In this document: positions 54,737 to 63,756 of the stretch, piece after piece | Position numbering within the stretch: the stretch's first letter is position 1 | Layout of the letters: each line of letters starts with the position of its first letter | From: Sphingomonas crusticola | GTDB taxonomy: Bacteria; Pseudomonadota; Alphaproteobacteria; Sphingomonadales; Sphingomonadaceae | Length of the DNA stretch: 64,000 bases | Direction of reading: 5' to 3' | Assembly: GCF_003391115.1 (NCBI RefSeq) | Contig: NZ_QTJP01000001.1 | Location: 434,001 to 498,000 of the forward strand | Notes under the pieces: generated by a model | Database searches by the model: none | Seen by the model: the letters and a program-made list of their open reading frames with translations, nothing else | Told to the model about the DNA's origin: nothing | Position numbers and translations under genes: made by a program

Positions 54737-55682
54737 TGAGTCCCGTCGACCGCAACAATAGCCAAGTCACCAGTGACGACCCGATTGCCAGCACACTCGC
54801 CATCATCGTGCCGCCGGCGCCATGCTCGAACGGCATGCCGTCCGTATTCATGCCGAAGAAGCCCGTCACCAATGTCGCCGGCATGATCAAGGCCGTGATT
54901 ACCGACAGCAGATAGACATTCTCATTGGTGCGCTGGCCGGCCTGCAGATCGAGCTCCTCGCGCAGCAGCCTGAGCTGGCCCTGTGCCGCCACCACATGCC
55001 GCTCGATCGGCTGCAGCCGTCGCTCGGCCCGCGCCAGCACCTCCCCGAAGGCGGCGCCGATTGACGGATCCTCGACCGCGCGCATCAAAGTGGTGTGCAT
55101 CCCCCCGGCCATACGGAACAGTCGTGCCGTCAGCCGGCGCAACGACACCAAAGCGCGCGTATCGGGCGTATCCTGATCCGCCAGCAACTTATCTTCCAGC
55201 CCGACCAGCGCCGACAGCACCGCGCCGGTCCGCAAGGCGAGCGTGTCCGCCAAGCTGTTGAGGATCAGCTCCAGCGCCCCCGATGCGTCCAGCGTCTCTG
55301 CTTGTGCGGCGCGATGGCGGAAAATGTCGGGCGTGTGCAGCGGATGATAGCGCCCGGTTAGCATCAGCCCCGGACGCAATGCCACCCGCAGCGCGCCGAT
55401 CCGCTCCGTCTCCTCACGATCGAACTCGCGTTCGAAGTCGGGCAGCACCAACGCCAGCGCACCATGTTGACCTAGCGCACGCGGCTGATCGTCCGAGGCA
55501 AGGAAGAGCGCCTGTACGTCTGCCGGAAGATCAGATTGTTCAGCGATCCAGCGCGCGCTGCGCTGATCCCACAGATCGAGGTGAAACCAGCGGAATGACA
55601 CCTCGGAAGGCGGCGGCGCCTCCGCAAGCACGACCCGGTCCTCGCCCTGCCAGCAGGTCCAGACGAGGCCCGGCCCGATCAT
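54726..55682 (-). CDS. zntB: CorA/ZntB-family divalent cation transporter
   Basis: Inner-membrane channel-type transporter, 318 residues. A large N-terminal cytoplasmic domain is followed by two C-terminal helices (about 255-275 and 290-308) with the GMN motif between them, as FFGMNTDGMPF. ZntB-type proteins move Zn2+ and CorA-type move Mg2+ or Co2+; the sequence after the GMN favours ZntB over CorA, but the ion is not certain. The gene's end overlaps mazG by 11 bases. It lies between hflX and mazG. Confidence 0.85.
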   Translation of the reverse strand: MIGPGLVWTCWQGEDRVVLAEAPPPSEVSFRWFHLDLWDQRSARWIAEQSDLPADVQALFLASDDQPRALGQHGALALVLPDFEREFDREETERIGALRVALRPGLMLTGRYHPLHTPDIFRHRAAQAETLDASGALELILNSLADTLALRTGAVLSALVGLEDKLLADQDTPDTRALVSLRRLTARLFRMAGGMHTTLMRAVEDPSIGAAFGEVLARAERRLQPIERHVVAAQGQLRLLREELDLQAGQRTNENVYLLSVITALIMPATLVTGFFGMNTDGMPFEHGAGGTMMASVLAIGSSLVTWLLLRSTGLIRR

Positions 55683-55780
55683 CGGCGGGAAGATGGAAGG
55701 TGGATCGTCGGACGTGTTGATAGCCTCGGCTGCGCGAAGCTCGGGCTAGGTGGCGGATATGAAGCTTTTGTGACGCACGG

Positions 55781-57082
55781 TCAGGGACGCGACTGGAAGC
55801 GGCTCCACTCGTCCGGCGACAGACGCACATCCATCGTCATCGTCTCGCCTTCCATCGCCTGCTCGAGCACCTCGCCATGCTGGTGGAGCCAGGCGATCGC
55901 CCCGCCATCGCCCGCCGGCAGCGTGATATTATGCACCAGCGCGCCGGCGAGGAGACGCTCGGCGACATCCCGGCGCAATGCGTCGATCCCCTCGCCGGTC
56001 AAGGCGGACACGGCGATGACATCCTCGTCACGGGCGGCATCGGCCAGGATGCGATCGTGCGCCTCCGGGTCGAGTGCGTCGATCTTGTTCCACACTTCGA
56101 CGATCGGGACACCCTCGCCCGCTTCCGGGCCGACGCCGATCTCCTTCAGCACCGCGAGCACGTCCGCACGCTGCGCTTCGCTATCCGGATGGGCGATGTC
56201 GCGGACGTGGAGGATCAGGTCGGCGGCGGTGACCTCTTCCAGCGTGGCGCGGAACGCAGCGACCAATTGCGTCGGCAGATCGGACACGAAACCGACCGTG
56301 TCCGACAGTATTACCTTATCGATGCCCGGCAGCGACACCTGGCGCATAGTCGGATCGAGCGTCGCGAACAGCAAATTTTCCGCCATCACGTCCGCGCCGG
56401 TCAGCAGGTTGAACAGTGTCGACTTGCCGGCATTGGTATAGCCGACCAGCGCCACCACCGGCCACGGCGCGCGCTCGCGCCGCGCACGATGCAGCCCGCG
56501 CGTCTTGCGGACCTGCTCAAGCTCGCGCCGGATTTTGGCCATGCGGTCGCGGATCAAGCGGCGATCGGCCTCGATCTGGGTTTCGCCAGGGCCGCCAAGG
56601 AAGCCGAAGCCGCCGCGCTGACGTTCAAGGTGGGTCCAGGACCGGACCAGCCGGCCCGCCTGATAATCCAGATGGGCCAGCTCGACCTGCAGCCTGCCCT
56701 CAGCAGTTGCCGCGCGCTCGCCGAAGATTTCGAGGATCAGCCCGGTGCGGTCGATGACCTTGGCCTCGCACGCTTTCTCCAGATTTTGCTGTTGTACCGG
56801 CGTCAGCGCGGCATCGACGACGATCAATTCCGCGTCGTGCATCCGCGCAGCCGTGGCGATCTGCTCGACCTGACCGGACCCGAACAAGGTCGCGGGCTTG
56901 GGTTGGCGAACGCGGAAGGACAGCCGGTCGACCACCTCAAGCCCGATGGCGACGGCGAGGCCGGCAGCCTCGTCCAGACGCGCATCCGTATCGCGCAGAC
57001 CATTATTGATTTCCGGCATTGCGATGACCGCCCGCGCGCCGTGACGGACTTCGTCCGCTTCTTCCCTGCTAAATCCACTCAT
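55781..57082 (-). CDS. hflX: Ribosome-splitting GTPase HflX
   Basis: Splits stalled or hibernating ribosomes. 433 residues, standard: N-terminal domain (about 20-180) with the LFGSGQVEQI segment, linker helix with TQIEADRRLIRDRM, and GTPase domain with G1 GYTNAGKSTLFN near 212, G3 DTVGFVSDLP near 260, G4 NKID near 330 and a short C-terminal tail. Downstream of hfq on the same strand, 42 bases apart, the usual hfq-hflX order. Confidence 0.95.
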   Translation of the reverse strand: MSGFSREEADEVRHGARAVIAMPEINNGLRDTDARLDEAAGLAVAIGLEVVDRLSFRVRQPKPATLFGSGQVEQIATAARMHDAELIVVDAALTPVQQQNLEKACEAKVIDRTGLILEIFGERAATAEGRLQVELAHLDYQAGRLVRSWTHLERQRGGFGFLGGPGETQIEADRRLIRDRMAKIRRELEQVRKTRGLHRARRERAPWPVVALVGYTNAGKSTLFNLLTGADVMAENLLFATLDPTMRQVSLPGIDKVILSDTVGFVSDLPTQLVAAFRATLEEVTAADLILHVRDIAHPDSEAQRADVLAVLKEIGVGPEAGEGVPIVEVWNKIDALDPEAHDRILADAARDEDVIAVSALTGEGIDALRRDVAERLLAGALVHNITLPAGDGGAIAWLHQHGEVLEQAMEGETMTMDVRLSPDEWSRFQSRP

Positions 57083-57124
57083 ACCGCAAAGATAGGGACT
57101 AAGCGTGGGGCTTTCACCCCTCGC

Positions 57125-57613
57125 TTATTCTTCCTCGTCTTCGCCTTCCTCGCCGCTCATCAGGTTGAGCGGACGCAGCGGCTGAACGGTGGAGATGGCG
57201 TGCTTGTAGACGAGCTGGCTCATCCCGTCGCGACGCAGCATCATGCAGAACAGGTCATAGGCAGCAATCTCGCCCTGCAGCATCACGCCGTTGACGAGGA
57301 ACATCGTCACCGGCTCGCCGGACTTGCGTACCGCCGCAAGGAAAATTTCCTGCAGCAACGGCGACTTCTTGTCCTCGAACGCCTTATCGACTTCGGCGAG
57401 GTCGAGCGGGTGCGCGGGCATAACTGTCGAGATTGCGTGCTTGTAGATCAGCTGGCTCTGGCCATCGCGGCGCAGCAGCACCGAGAAATTGTCGAACCAG
57501 GTAATGATACCCTGCAGCTTGACGCCCTTCACGAGGAACATCGTCACCGGGGTTTTGGTTTTGCGTAAGGTGTTCAGGAAGATGTCCTGGAGATTGTTGA
57601 CCTTGTCCGCCAT
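57125..57613 (-). CDS. hfq: Tandem double-domain Hfq RNA chaperone
   Basis: Hfq helps sRNAs pair with mRNAs. Normal Hfq is a hexamer of 70-100 residues. This one is 162 residues with two complete Sm domains: the first (about 1-72) with [24 protein letters not shown] and the Sm2 motif YKHAISTV, the second (about 82-152) with [25 protein letters not shown] and again YKHAISTV. An acidic tail ([10 protein letters not shown]) ends it. The ATG at 57611-57613 has AAAGAGG eight bases upstream; an earlier in-frame ATG is rejected. Such tandem Hfq is known in Zymomonas mobilis. Confidence 0.95.
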   Translation of the reverse strand: MADKVNNLQDIFLNTLRKTKTPVTMFLVKGVKLQGIITWFDNFSVLLRRDGQSQLIYKHAISTVMPAHPLDLAEVDKAFEDKKSPLLQEIFLAAVRKSGEPVTMFLVNGVMLQGEIAAYDLFCMMLRRDGMSQLVYKHAISTVQPLRPLNLMSGEEGEDEEE

Positions 57614-57807
57614 CTGGCCGGCCTCTTTCATCTTGGCGGGTCATGGGCCCGCGCTGGCGCCGTTCAGGCGTCGTGTGTGCCCGCAGGATGCGGACAATGG
57701 AAAATAGGACTTGTTGCGCCGCAGCACAAGGCAGGTTCGATCCTTATCCCGCAATGCGGTTTGTGTCGGGCTAGCGGGGCGGCTAGCGAGAGCCCATCGG
57801 AAACATC

Positions 57808-58629
57808 GTGGGGCATGTTTTGCCTACCCAAGGCTATCAGATCATCGCCATCGGGCCGGCGCGCTACCTCGATCTGGCCGCGGCATGCGCCGCCTCGCTG
57901 CGCGTGTTCGACGGGTCCCGCCCGATCCAGCTTGTGACGGATCGCGACGACGCCGCGCTGCGCGACAGCGGCTACGGGCACCTGTTCGATGACTTCACCC
58001 CCGCCCCGACCGATGCACCGGCAGGGCCGATCATCAAGCTCCATGCCTATGACTGCGCGATCTACGACGAGACGATGTTCGTCGACGCGGACTGCCTGCT
58101 GCTCAAGCGCGACATCGACACCTATTGGTCGCGTCTTTCCGCCGACTATCAAGCTACCCTGCCCGGCCATTGGCGCCGCGAAGGCCAATGGTACGGCATG
58201 GACATTGCCGAGATGTGCCGGCTCGCCCGGATAGCGCGGCTCGTGCAGATGAATAGCGGGACATTCTACTTCAAGCGCGGCCTGATCGGCAAAAGCCTGT
58301 TCGACACGGCGCGAGCCTTGTTCGGGCGGCTGGGCAATTTCACACGCCACATTCACGGTGGCACCGGCGCGCCCGACGAACCCTATCTGGCGATGGCGAT
58401 GGGCATGCTTGGCCTCGATCCGCACCCGATGCGGGACGAGCAGTGCAACAGCTGGATGACCGCGACGATGAACAGCCTCGAGGTGCATGTCGATGCCACC
58501 TCCGGCCGGCCGGCGCTGGTCAAGCGCCATCGCACGCTCTCTCCAAGCCTGTGCCATTTCACCAACCTGTTCCCGCGCGAGGCCTATGACCGCGTCGCAC
58601 GCGAGTTGCTGGTTATGGCGCAGGCCTAG
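57808..58629 (+). CDS. Glycosyltransferase (GT8/GT-A-like) between ntrX and hfq
   Basis: 273 residues beginning at a GTG (57808-57810). A GT-A Rossmann core is suggested by YQIIAIGPARYLDLAAACAASLRVFDGSRPIQLVTD near 10-45 and the metal-binding DADCLLL near 92-99. The middle is rich in aromatic residues (WRREGQWYGMD) and HxGGTGAPDEPYLAMAM near 184. It resembles a GT8 glycosyltransferase of unknown target. It runs opposite to hfq and ntrX and abuts the ntrX stop. Confidence 0.78.
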   Translation: MGHVLPTQGYQIIAIGPARYLDLAAACAASLRVFDGSRPIQLVTDRDDAALRDSGYGHLFDDFTPAPTDAPAGPIIKLHAYDCAIYDETMFVDADCLLLKRDIDTYWSRLSADYQATLPGHWRREGQWYGMDIAEMCRLARIARLVQMNSGTFYFKRGLIGKSLFDTARALFGRLGNFTRHIHGGTGAPDEPYLAMAMGMLGLDPHPMRDEQCNSWMTATMNSLEVHVDATSGRPALVKRHRTLSPSLCHFTNLFPREAYDRVARELLVMAQA

Positions 58630-60015
58630 CTATTCGTCCTCGCCGCGCGGATCGGCGAGGCCCAGGCTCTTGAGCTTGCGGTGGAGCGCCGAGCGCTCCA
58701 TCCCGATGAAGGTCGCGGTACGGCTGATATTCCCGGAAAAACGGCGGATCTGAACACGAAGATATTCGCGCTCGAACGTCTCGCGCGCCTCACGCAGAGG
58801 CGTACCCATGATCGAACGGCCGGCATTTCCCGGCACGATCTCGGCCTGGCCGGATAGCAATTCAGGGGGCAGCATGTCGGCATCGATCCGGCCGATGCGG
58901 TCGCCGGGCGCGAGGATGATCGTGCGCTCGATGACGTTGCGTAGCTGGCGGACATTACCGGGCCAGTCATAGGCCTGGAGCGCAGCGGCAGCCTCGGCGC
59001 TCAATTCGGGCGTCGGCACGCGCCGCTCGGCCGCGTAACGAGCCGCGAAATGCAGCGCCAGCGTCGGCACATCCTCGCGCCTTTGCTCGAGCGGCGGCAG
59101 CACGACCGGCACGACGTTGAGCCGATAATAAAGGTCCTCGCGGAAACGGCCCGCGCTGATTTCGGCGGTGAGGTCGCGTGCCGTCGCGGAAACGACACGG
59201 ACGTCGACCTTGACGGTGCGCGTGCCGCCGACGCGGGAGAAGCTCTGGTCGGTCAGCACCCGCAGGATCTTGGCCTGGGCCGACATCGGCATGTCGGCAA
59301 TTTCGTCGAGGAACAGGGTGCCCCCGTGCGCCTGTTCGAGCAGCCCGGTACGGACCAGCTCGCCGCCTTCCTCGGCGCCGAACAATTCCTCCTCAACCCG
59401 GTCCGGCGTCATGCGCGCGGCCGAGACGACGATGAAAGGCGCGCGCTGACGCGGCGACCAATTGTGGAGCAGCCGCGCCGCCACTTCCTTACCCGCCCCG
59501 GCAGGGCCCGCAATCAGCACCCGGCTGCCGGTCCCGGCGACGCGCTTGAGCGTAGCACGGACATGATTGATCGCCTGCGACGTACCGGTAAGCTCATCCT
59601 CCTGGCCGATCTGGGCGCGCAAGGTGGCATTCTCGCGCCGCAGCTGATCGGTTTCGGTGGCGCGCGCGACGAGGTGGAGGAGGCGCGCGCTTTCGAATGG
59701 CTTTTCGATGAAATCGACCGCGCCCTGGCGCACCGCCGCCACCGCCGTGTCGATATTACCATGGCCAGAAAACACGATTACCGGCAGCGTCGGATCGCGC
59801 CGCTTGATCTCGCTCAGCAATTGCAATCCGTCGAGGCGCGATCCCTGCAGCCACACGTCGAGCAGAACCAGGCTCGGCCGCCGCTCGGCCAGCGCAGCCA
59901 GCGTGGCGTCGGCATCGCCCGCCGTGCGCGGCCGATAGCCCTCATCCTCGAGTACGCCGGAGACGAGCTCACGAATGTCCGCTTCGTCGTCCACAACCAA
60001 AATATCGAGCGGCAT
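58630..60015 (-). CDS. ntrX: Response regulator NtrX
   Basis: 461-residue partner of NtrY. Receiver domain (1-120) with VDDEADIRELV, phosphorylation Asp in LVLLDVWLQGSRLDGLQ near 54 and SGHGNIDTAVAAV; AAA+ domain with a Walker A variant GPAGAGKEVAARLLH near 170; and a DNA-binding HTH at the end. The GAFTGA sigma54-contact loop is replaced by GAEEGGELVRTG, so it likely does not activate sigma54, as known for NtrX in other alphaproteobacteria. Follows ntrY by three bases. Confidence 0.94.
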   Translation of the reverse strand: MPLDILVVDDEADIRELVSGVLEDEGYRPRTAGDADATLAALAERRPSLVLLDVWLQGSRLDGLQLLSEIKRRDPTLPVIVFSGHGNIDTAVAAVRQGAVDFIEKPFESARLLHLVARATETDQLRRENATLRAQIGQEDELTGTSQAINHVRATLKRVAGTGSRVLIAGPAGAGKEVAARLLHNWSPRQRAPFIVVSAARMTPDRVEEELFGAEEGGELVRTGLLEQAHGGTLFLDEIADMPMSAQAKILRVLTDQSFSRVGGTRTVKVDVRVVSATARDLTAEISAGRFREDLYYRLNVVPVVLPPLEQRREDVPTLALHFAARYAAERRVPTPELSAEAAAALQAYDWPGNVRQLRNVIERTIILAPGDRIGRIDADMLPPELLSGQAEIVPGNAGRSIMGTPLREARETFEREYLRVQIRRFSGNISRTATFIGMERSALHRKLKSLGLADPRGEDE

Positions 60016-60018
60016 GTC

Positions 60019-62283
60019 TTACAGGCTCCTGGCGTTCACGAGTTCGGGAGTTCGCTCGTCGAGCGTATCTTCGTCGGCAATGGCGGCGAGTGCGTGCAGG
60101 TCGAAGTCGAGATGGACGATGGTGCCGCCCCCTGGCCGATCCGCGAAGCTGAGCGTGCCGATATGCTCCTCGACGATGCGCCGCACGATCGCGAGGCCGA
60201 GGCCGGTGCCCTTGGCGCGCGTGGTCACATAAGGTTCGGTCAGGCGATCCCGCTCGGCAGGCAGACCAATACCGTCATCGGCGACTTCCAATATCAAACG
60301 TCCGCCGTCCTCGCGGATCGTCATTGCCACGGCCCCACCCTGGCCCTCACCCAGCCGCGCCTCGACCGCCTCGCAGGCATTCTTGACAATATTGGTCAAA
60401 GCCTGGCCGATCTGGCGGCGGTCGCACACCATCGTCGGGCCGGGTTCGGGGGCGTCGAGGCTGAAGCGGATCGCCGGATGCGCGACCTCCTGCAGGAACA
60501 GCGCCTGACGCGCCATATCGAGCAGGTTTTCGCGGGCAAAGCGTGGTTTGGGCATGCGCGCGAAGGACGAGAATTCGTCGATCATGCGGCGAATGTCGCC
60601 AACCTGGCGGACGATGGTTGAAACCAGCCGCTCAAAGGTGCCGGGGTCGCTGTGCACCTCATTGCCATAGCGTCGCTGGAGTCGCTCGGCGGCAAGCTGG
60701 ATCGGCGTCAGCGGATTCTTGATCTCGTGCGCGATGCGCCGGGCGACGTCGGACCAGGCGGCATGACGCTGATCGGCGAGCTGTTGGGTGATATCATCGA
60801 ATGTCAGAACATGGCCGTTGCCGGCGCCGACCACCGTCACTGCAAGCGTGCGCACCCCGCCCTCGCCGGTCAGCTGGACCACGGACTGGCGCTCGCCGGA
60901 ATCGAGCATGCGCGCAAGCTCCGGCGCCAGCTCGTGCAGTTGTTCCCCGATGGCACTAGCATCTCCGGTCCGCAGCAGCGCCTGCGCGGAAAGGTTGATC
61001 ACCGTAACCTGGCGTTCGCGATTGACGAAGATGACGCCCGCGGACACGCCGGCAAGCACCGCTTCGGTCAGCGCACGCCGGCTTTCGAGCGCGCCGGTCT
61101 GTTCCTGGAGGCGGCGGGTCATGCGATTGAACGCGGCCGCCAGCCGGCCGACCTCGTCATATTTGTTCGGAGCGGGCACGCGCGCGGCAAGATCGCCGCC
61201 AGCGACCCGCCGCGCCGCGCCGACCAGCTCCCCGATCGGACGAACGAGCCGATCGGCGACTGCAAAGGCGATCCAGATGGCGATGCCGACCGTCAACAGG
61301 GACACGAGGAAGAGGGCCGCGTTGAATTGCAGCTGCAGCGTCCGAGCGCGCGCTACGAAGGCGCGATAATCGTCCAGCGACAAAGTCGCGCGCGCCGATT
61401 GCGCGATCGCCAGCGAGTTGGCGCTCCGCGAGATCCATAGATAGGTGCGGGTGGGCCGGTCCAACGGCACCACCGTCTCCATCCGGTCGCGGAGGACGGC
61501 GACGTGCGGCCGCTCGGAATCGTAGATGGCAAGCTTCCCCGGATCGACCAGCGTTTCCAGCGGCCGGTTCTTGACGAGGCCCGCGCCCCAGATCAGTTGC
61601 TCGCTGCCATCGTGGGCTATCCTGATCACGGCCGCTTGGTTGAGCTGCCGGTTGATGACCTGAAGAAAGAAATAGCCCGCCCAGCGAGGATCGTCCGGAG
61701 CCGCCGTGGCAAGCGTGGTCAGAATATCGCCCCGCATCGCCTTCGCATTTTCCCAGAGGTTGGTGCGATGCTCGTTGATATAGGCCTGAACAACGCGGTC
61801 AGCATTTTGCAGCACGACGCTCGCACGATCGGAAAACCAGAATTTGATCCCGAACTGAAACAGCAGTGATGCGAAGATAACGACGAGCAAGGTCGGCACC
61901 GCCGCAAGCACCGAGAATAGCGCGACTAACCGGACGTGGAGGCCGCCTCGCCCGCCAAGCGGGGAACGCTCCGAGCGGCTCCGCGCACGGCGTTGCGCCG
62001 TAAGCACCATCAATGCCATCGCCGGGACGAGATTGCCGACCAGAAGAAGCGCGATAAGAAACGGGCTTAATGGCCGGTCCGCGCTGCCATGCGTCAATAT
62101 CGCATAGGTAATCCCCGCGGCGGCAAGCATTACGATCAGAACCAGCGGAATGGCCACCGCCATATGCCGCGATCGGATCAGCAGGGTGAAGCGCCGCCGC
62201 CAGCGGGGCGCCCGTAGTCGCGATCCTGCGAGAGACGGCATCATCGTGACTTGGCTACCACGCAGTTGTGGCGGATGGAACAC
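60019..62283 (-). CDS. ntrY: Sensor kinase NtrY
   Basis: Large membrane sensor, 754 residues. About four N-terminal membrane helices, a periplasmic or membrane-proximal domain, a HAMP-like region with RLVRPIGELVGAARRVAGGDLAARV near 345, a PAS-type region, then HisKA with HEIKNPLTPIQLAAERLQRR near 505 and the ATPase end (EVADDGIGLPAE, GTGLGLAIVRRIVEEH). The GTG at 62281-62283 is used; ATGs 13-14 codons downstream are possible. Between ntrC and ntrX, 30 bases after ntrC. Confidence 0.94.
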   Translation of the reverse strand: MFHPPQLRGSQVTMMPSLAGSRLRAPRWRRRFTLLIRSRHMAVAIPLVLIVMLAAAGITYAILTHGSADRPLSPFLIALLLVGNLVPAMALMVLTAQRRARSRSERSPLGGRGGLHVRLVALFSVLAAVPTLLVVIFASLLFQFGIKFWFSDRASVVLQNADRVVQAYINEHRTNLWENAKAMRGDILTTLATAAPDDPRWAGYFFLQVINRQLNQAAVIRIAHDGSEQLIWGAGLVKNRPLETLVDPGKLAIYDSERPHVAVLRDRMETVVPLDRPTRTYLWISRSANSLAIAQSARATLSLDDYRAFVARARTLQLQFNAALFLVSLLTVGIAIWIAFAVADRLVRPIGELVGAARRVAGGDLAARVPAPNKYDEVGRLAAAFNRMTRRLQEQTGALESRRALTEAVLAGVSAGVIFVNRERQVTVINLSAQALLRTGDASAIGEQLHELAPELARMLDSGERQSVVQLTGEGGVRTLAVTVVGAGNGHVLTFDDITQQLADQRHAAWSDVARRIAHEIKNPLTPIQLAAERLQRRYGNEVHSDPGTFERLVSTIVRQVGDIRRMIDEFSSFARMPKPRFARENLLDMARQALFLQEVAHPAIRFSLDAPEPGPTMVCDRRQIGQALTNIVKNACEAVEARLGEGQGGAVAMTIREDGGRLILEVADDGIGLPAERDRLTEPYVTTRAKGTGLGLAIVRRIVEEHIGTLSFADRPGGGTIVHLDFDLHALAAIADEDTLDERTPELVNARSL

Positions 62284-62313
62284 ATGTGTGTCCCAGATGC
62301 GGCGAGCCGTGCG

Positions 62314-63756
62314 CTACTCGCTTCGACGCACCGCTGGACCGACCCCGAGATCGGTCAACTTTTTGCGCAACGTGTTCCGGTTGATGCCAAGCAGACGGGC
62401 GGCCTTCAGCTGGTTGCCCCGCACTGCCGCCAGCGTAAGGCGCAATAGCGGCCGTTCGATCTCGGCCAGAATGCGATCATACAGGCCGTCGGGCGGAAGC
62501 GTGCCTCCATAACCCGCAAAATGGCGCGTGAGATGCTGTTCGATCGCCTCTCCGAGCCCGGCTGCCTCAGCTATTGCCGGCATCGGCGGCTGCGCGCCCA
62601 GGCCCAGCTGTTGTTCGACCAGTGCCTGTGTGATCACCGCATCCCGCGTCAGTGCTGCCAGCCGGCGCATGAGATTTTCGAGCTCGCGAACATTGCCGGG
62701 CCAGCTGTGGCGTTCCAGCCGCGCTACCGCGGGCGGATCCAGTTGCTTGCGCGGCAGACCGTTGGCAGCAGCCCGATCAAGAAAATGCCGCGCGAGCTCC
62801 CCGATATCCGATCCGCGTTCGCGCAACGGCGGCAGCAGAACCGGCACCACGTTCAGGCGATAATAGAGATCCTCGCGAAATTGGCCGTCTCCGATCAGGC
62901 GCGGCAATTCCTGATGGGTCGCAGCAATGATGCGGACATCGGCGCGGATCGCCCGCGCGCTGCCGACGGGGGAGAATTCGCCCGACTGAAGCACGCGCAA
63001 CAATCGCGTCTGAGCCTCCATCGGCATATCGCCAATCTCGTCCAGAAACAGCGTCCCGCCCTGGGCTTGCTCGAACCGGCCGGCGGTTCGTTGGGCCGCG
63101 CCCGTAAAGGCTCCGCGCTCATGGCCGAACAACTCGCTTTCGATAAGTTCACGCGGAATTGCCGCCATGTTCACGGCCACGAAGGGCGCGCGGCGGCGTG
63201 GGCCGAAATCATGAATGGCCCGCGCGACCAGTTCCTTGCCCGTGCCGGATTCGCCCAGCACCAGCACGGTAAGGTCGTTGGAAACGACCCGCGCGATGGT
63301 GCGATAGACTTCCTGCATCGGCGGCGAACGGCCGATCAACGGCAAATCCTCACCCGCCGGTGCGTCATCCTCGATACCGGTCGAAAGGCCTTGCGCAAGG
63401 GCATCGTCCACGGCCTGCATCAGCTCGCCAAGATCGAACGGCTTGGGCAGATAATCGAACGCGCCCTGTTCGGTCGCGCGCATCGCGGTGGTGAACGTGT
63501 TCTGCGCCGACAAGACGATGATCGGCATATGCGGGTTGTCGGCGAGGAGCTCGGGGACGAGATCGAGCCCGTTGCCATCAGGCAGGATCACGTCGGTCAG
63601 CAACACTTGCGGACGGAAGTTGCGGATCGCACGGCGAAGCTCCGCGGCATTGGCGGCGGTTTCCACGGTGTGGCCGGCGCGGCGCAGCGCCTCCCGCACC
63701 ACGGTGCGGATCGCCGCATCATCGTCACATACCAGGATTCGTCCGGCCATCGTCAT
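62314..63756 (-). CDS. ntrC: Nitrogen regulator NtrC
   Basis: Sigma54-dependent activator of nitrogen-assimilation genes. 480 residues. Receiver domain with VCDDDAAIR and the phosphorylated Asp in [16 protein letters not shown]+ domain with Walker [17 protein letters not shown] near 165, the sigma54 loop [12 protein letters not shown] (GAFTGA intact), Walker [13 protein letters not shown]; and a C-terminal HTH ([16 protein letters not shown]). The ATG overlaps the ntrB stop (ATGA); a second ATG two codons in is possible. Confidence 0.96.
   Translation of the reverse strand: MTMAGRILVCDDDAAIRTVVREALRRAGHTVETAANAAELRRAIRNFRPQVLLTDVILPDGNGLDLVPELLADNPHMPIIVLSAQNTFTTAMRATEQGAFDYLPKPFDLGELMQAVDDALAQGLSTGIEDDAPAGEDLPLIGRSPPMQEVYRTIARVVSNDLTVLVLGESGTGKELVARAIHDFGPRRRAPFVAVNMAAIPRELIESELFGHERGAFTGAAQRTAGRFEQAQGGTLFLDEIGDMPMEAQTRLLRVLQSGEFSPVGSARAIRADVRIIAATHQELPRLIGDGQFREDLYYRLNVVPVLLPPLRERGSDIGELARHFLDRAAANGLPRKQLDPPAVARLERHSWPGNVRELENLMRRLAALTRDAVITQALVEQQLGLGAQPPMPAIAEAAGLGEAIEQHLTRHFAGYGGTLPPDGLYDRILAEIERPLLRLTLAAVRGNQLKAARLLGINRNTLRKKLTDLGVGPAVRRSE

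Noticed and set aside
55877-57568. Open frame of 563 codons on the plus strand
   Set aside because: Antisense to hflX and hfq; both real genes have full motifs.
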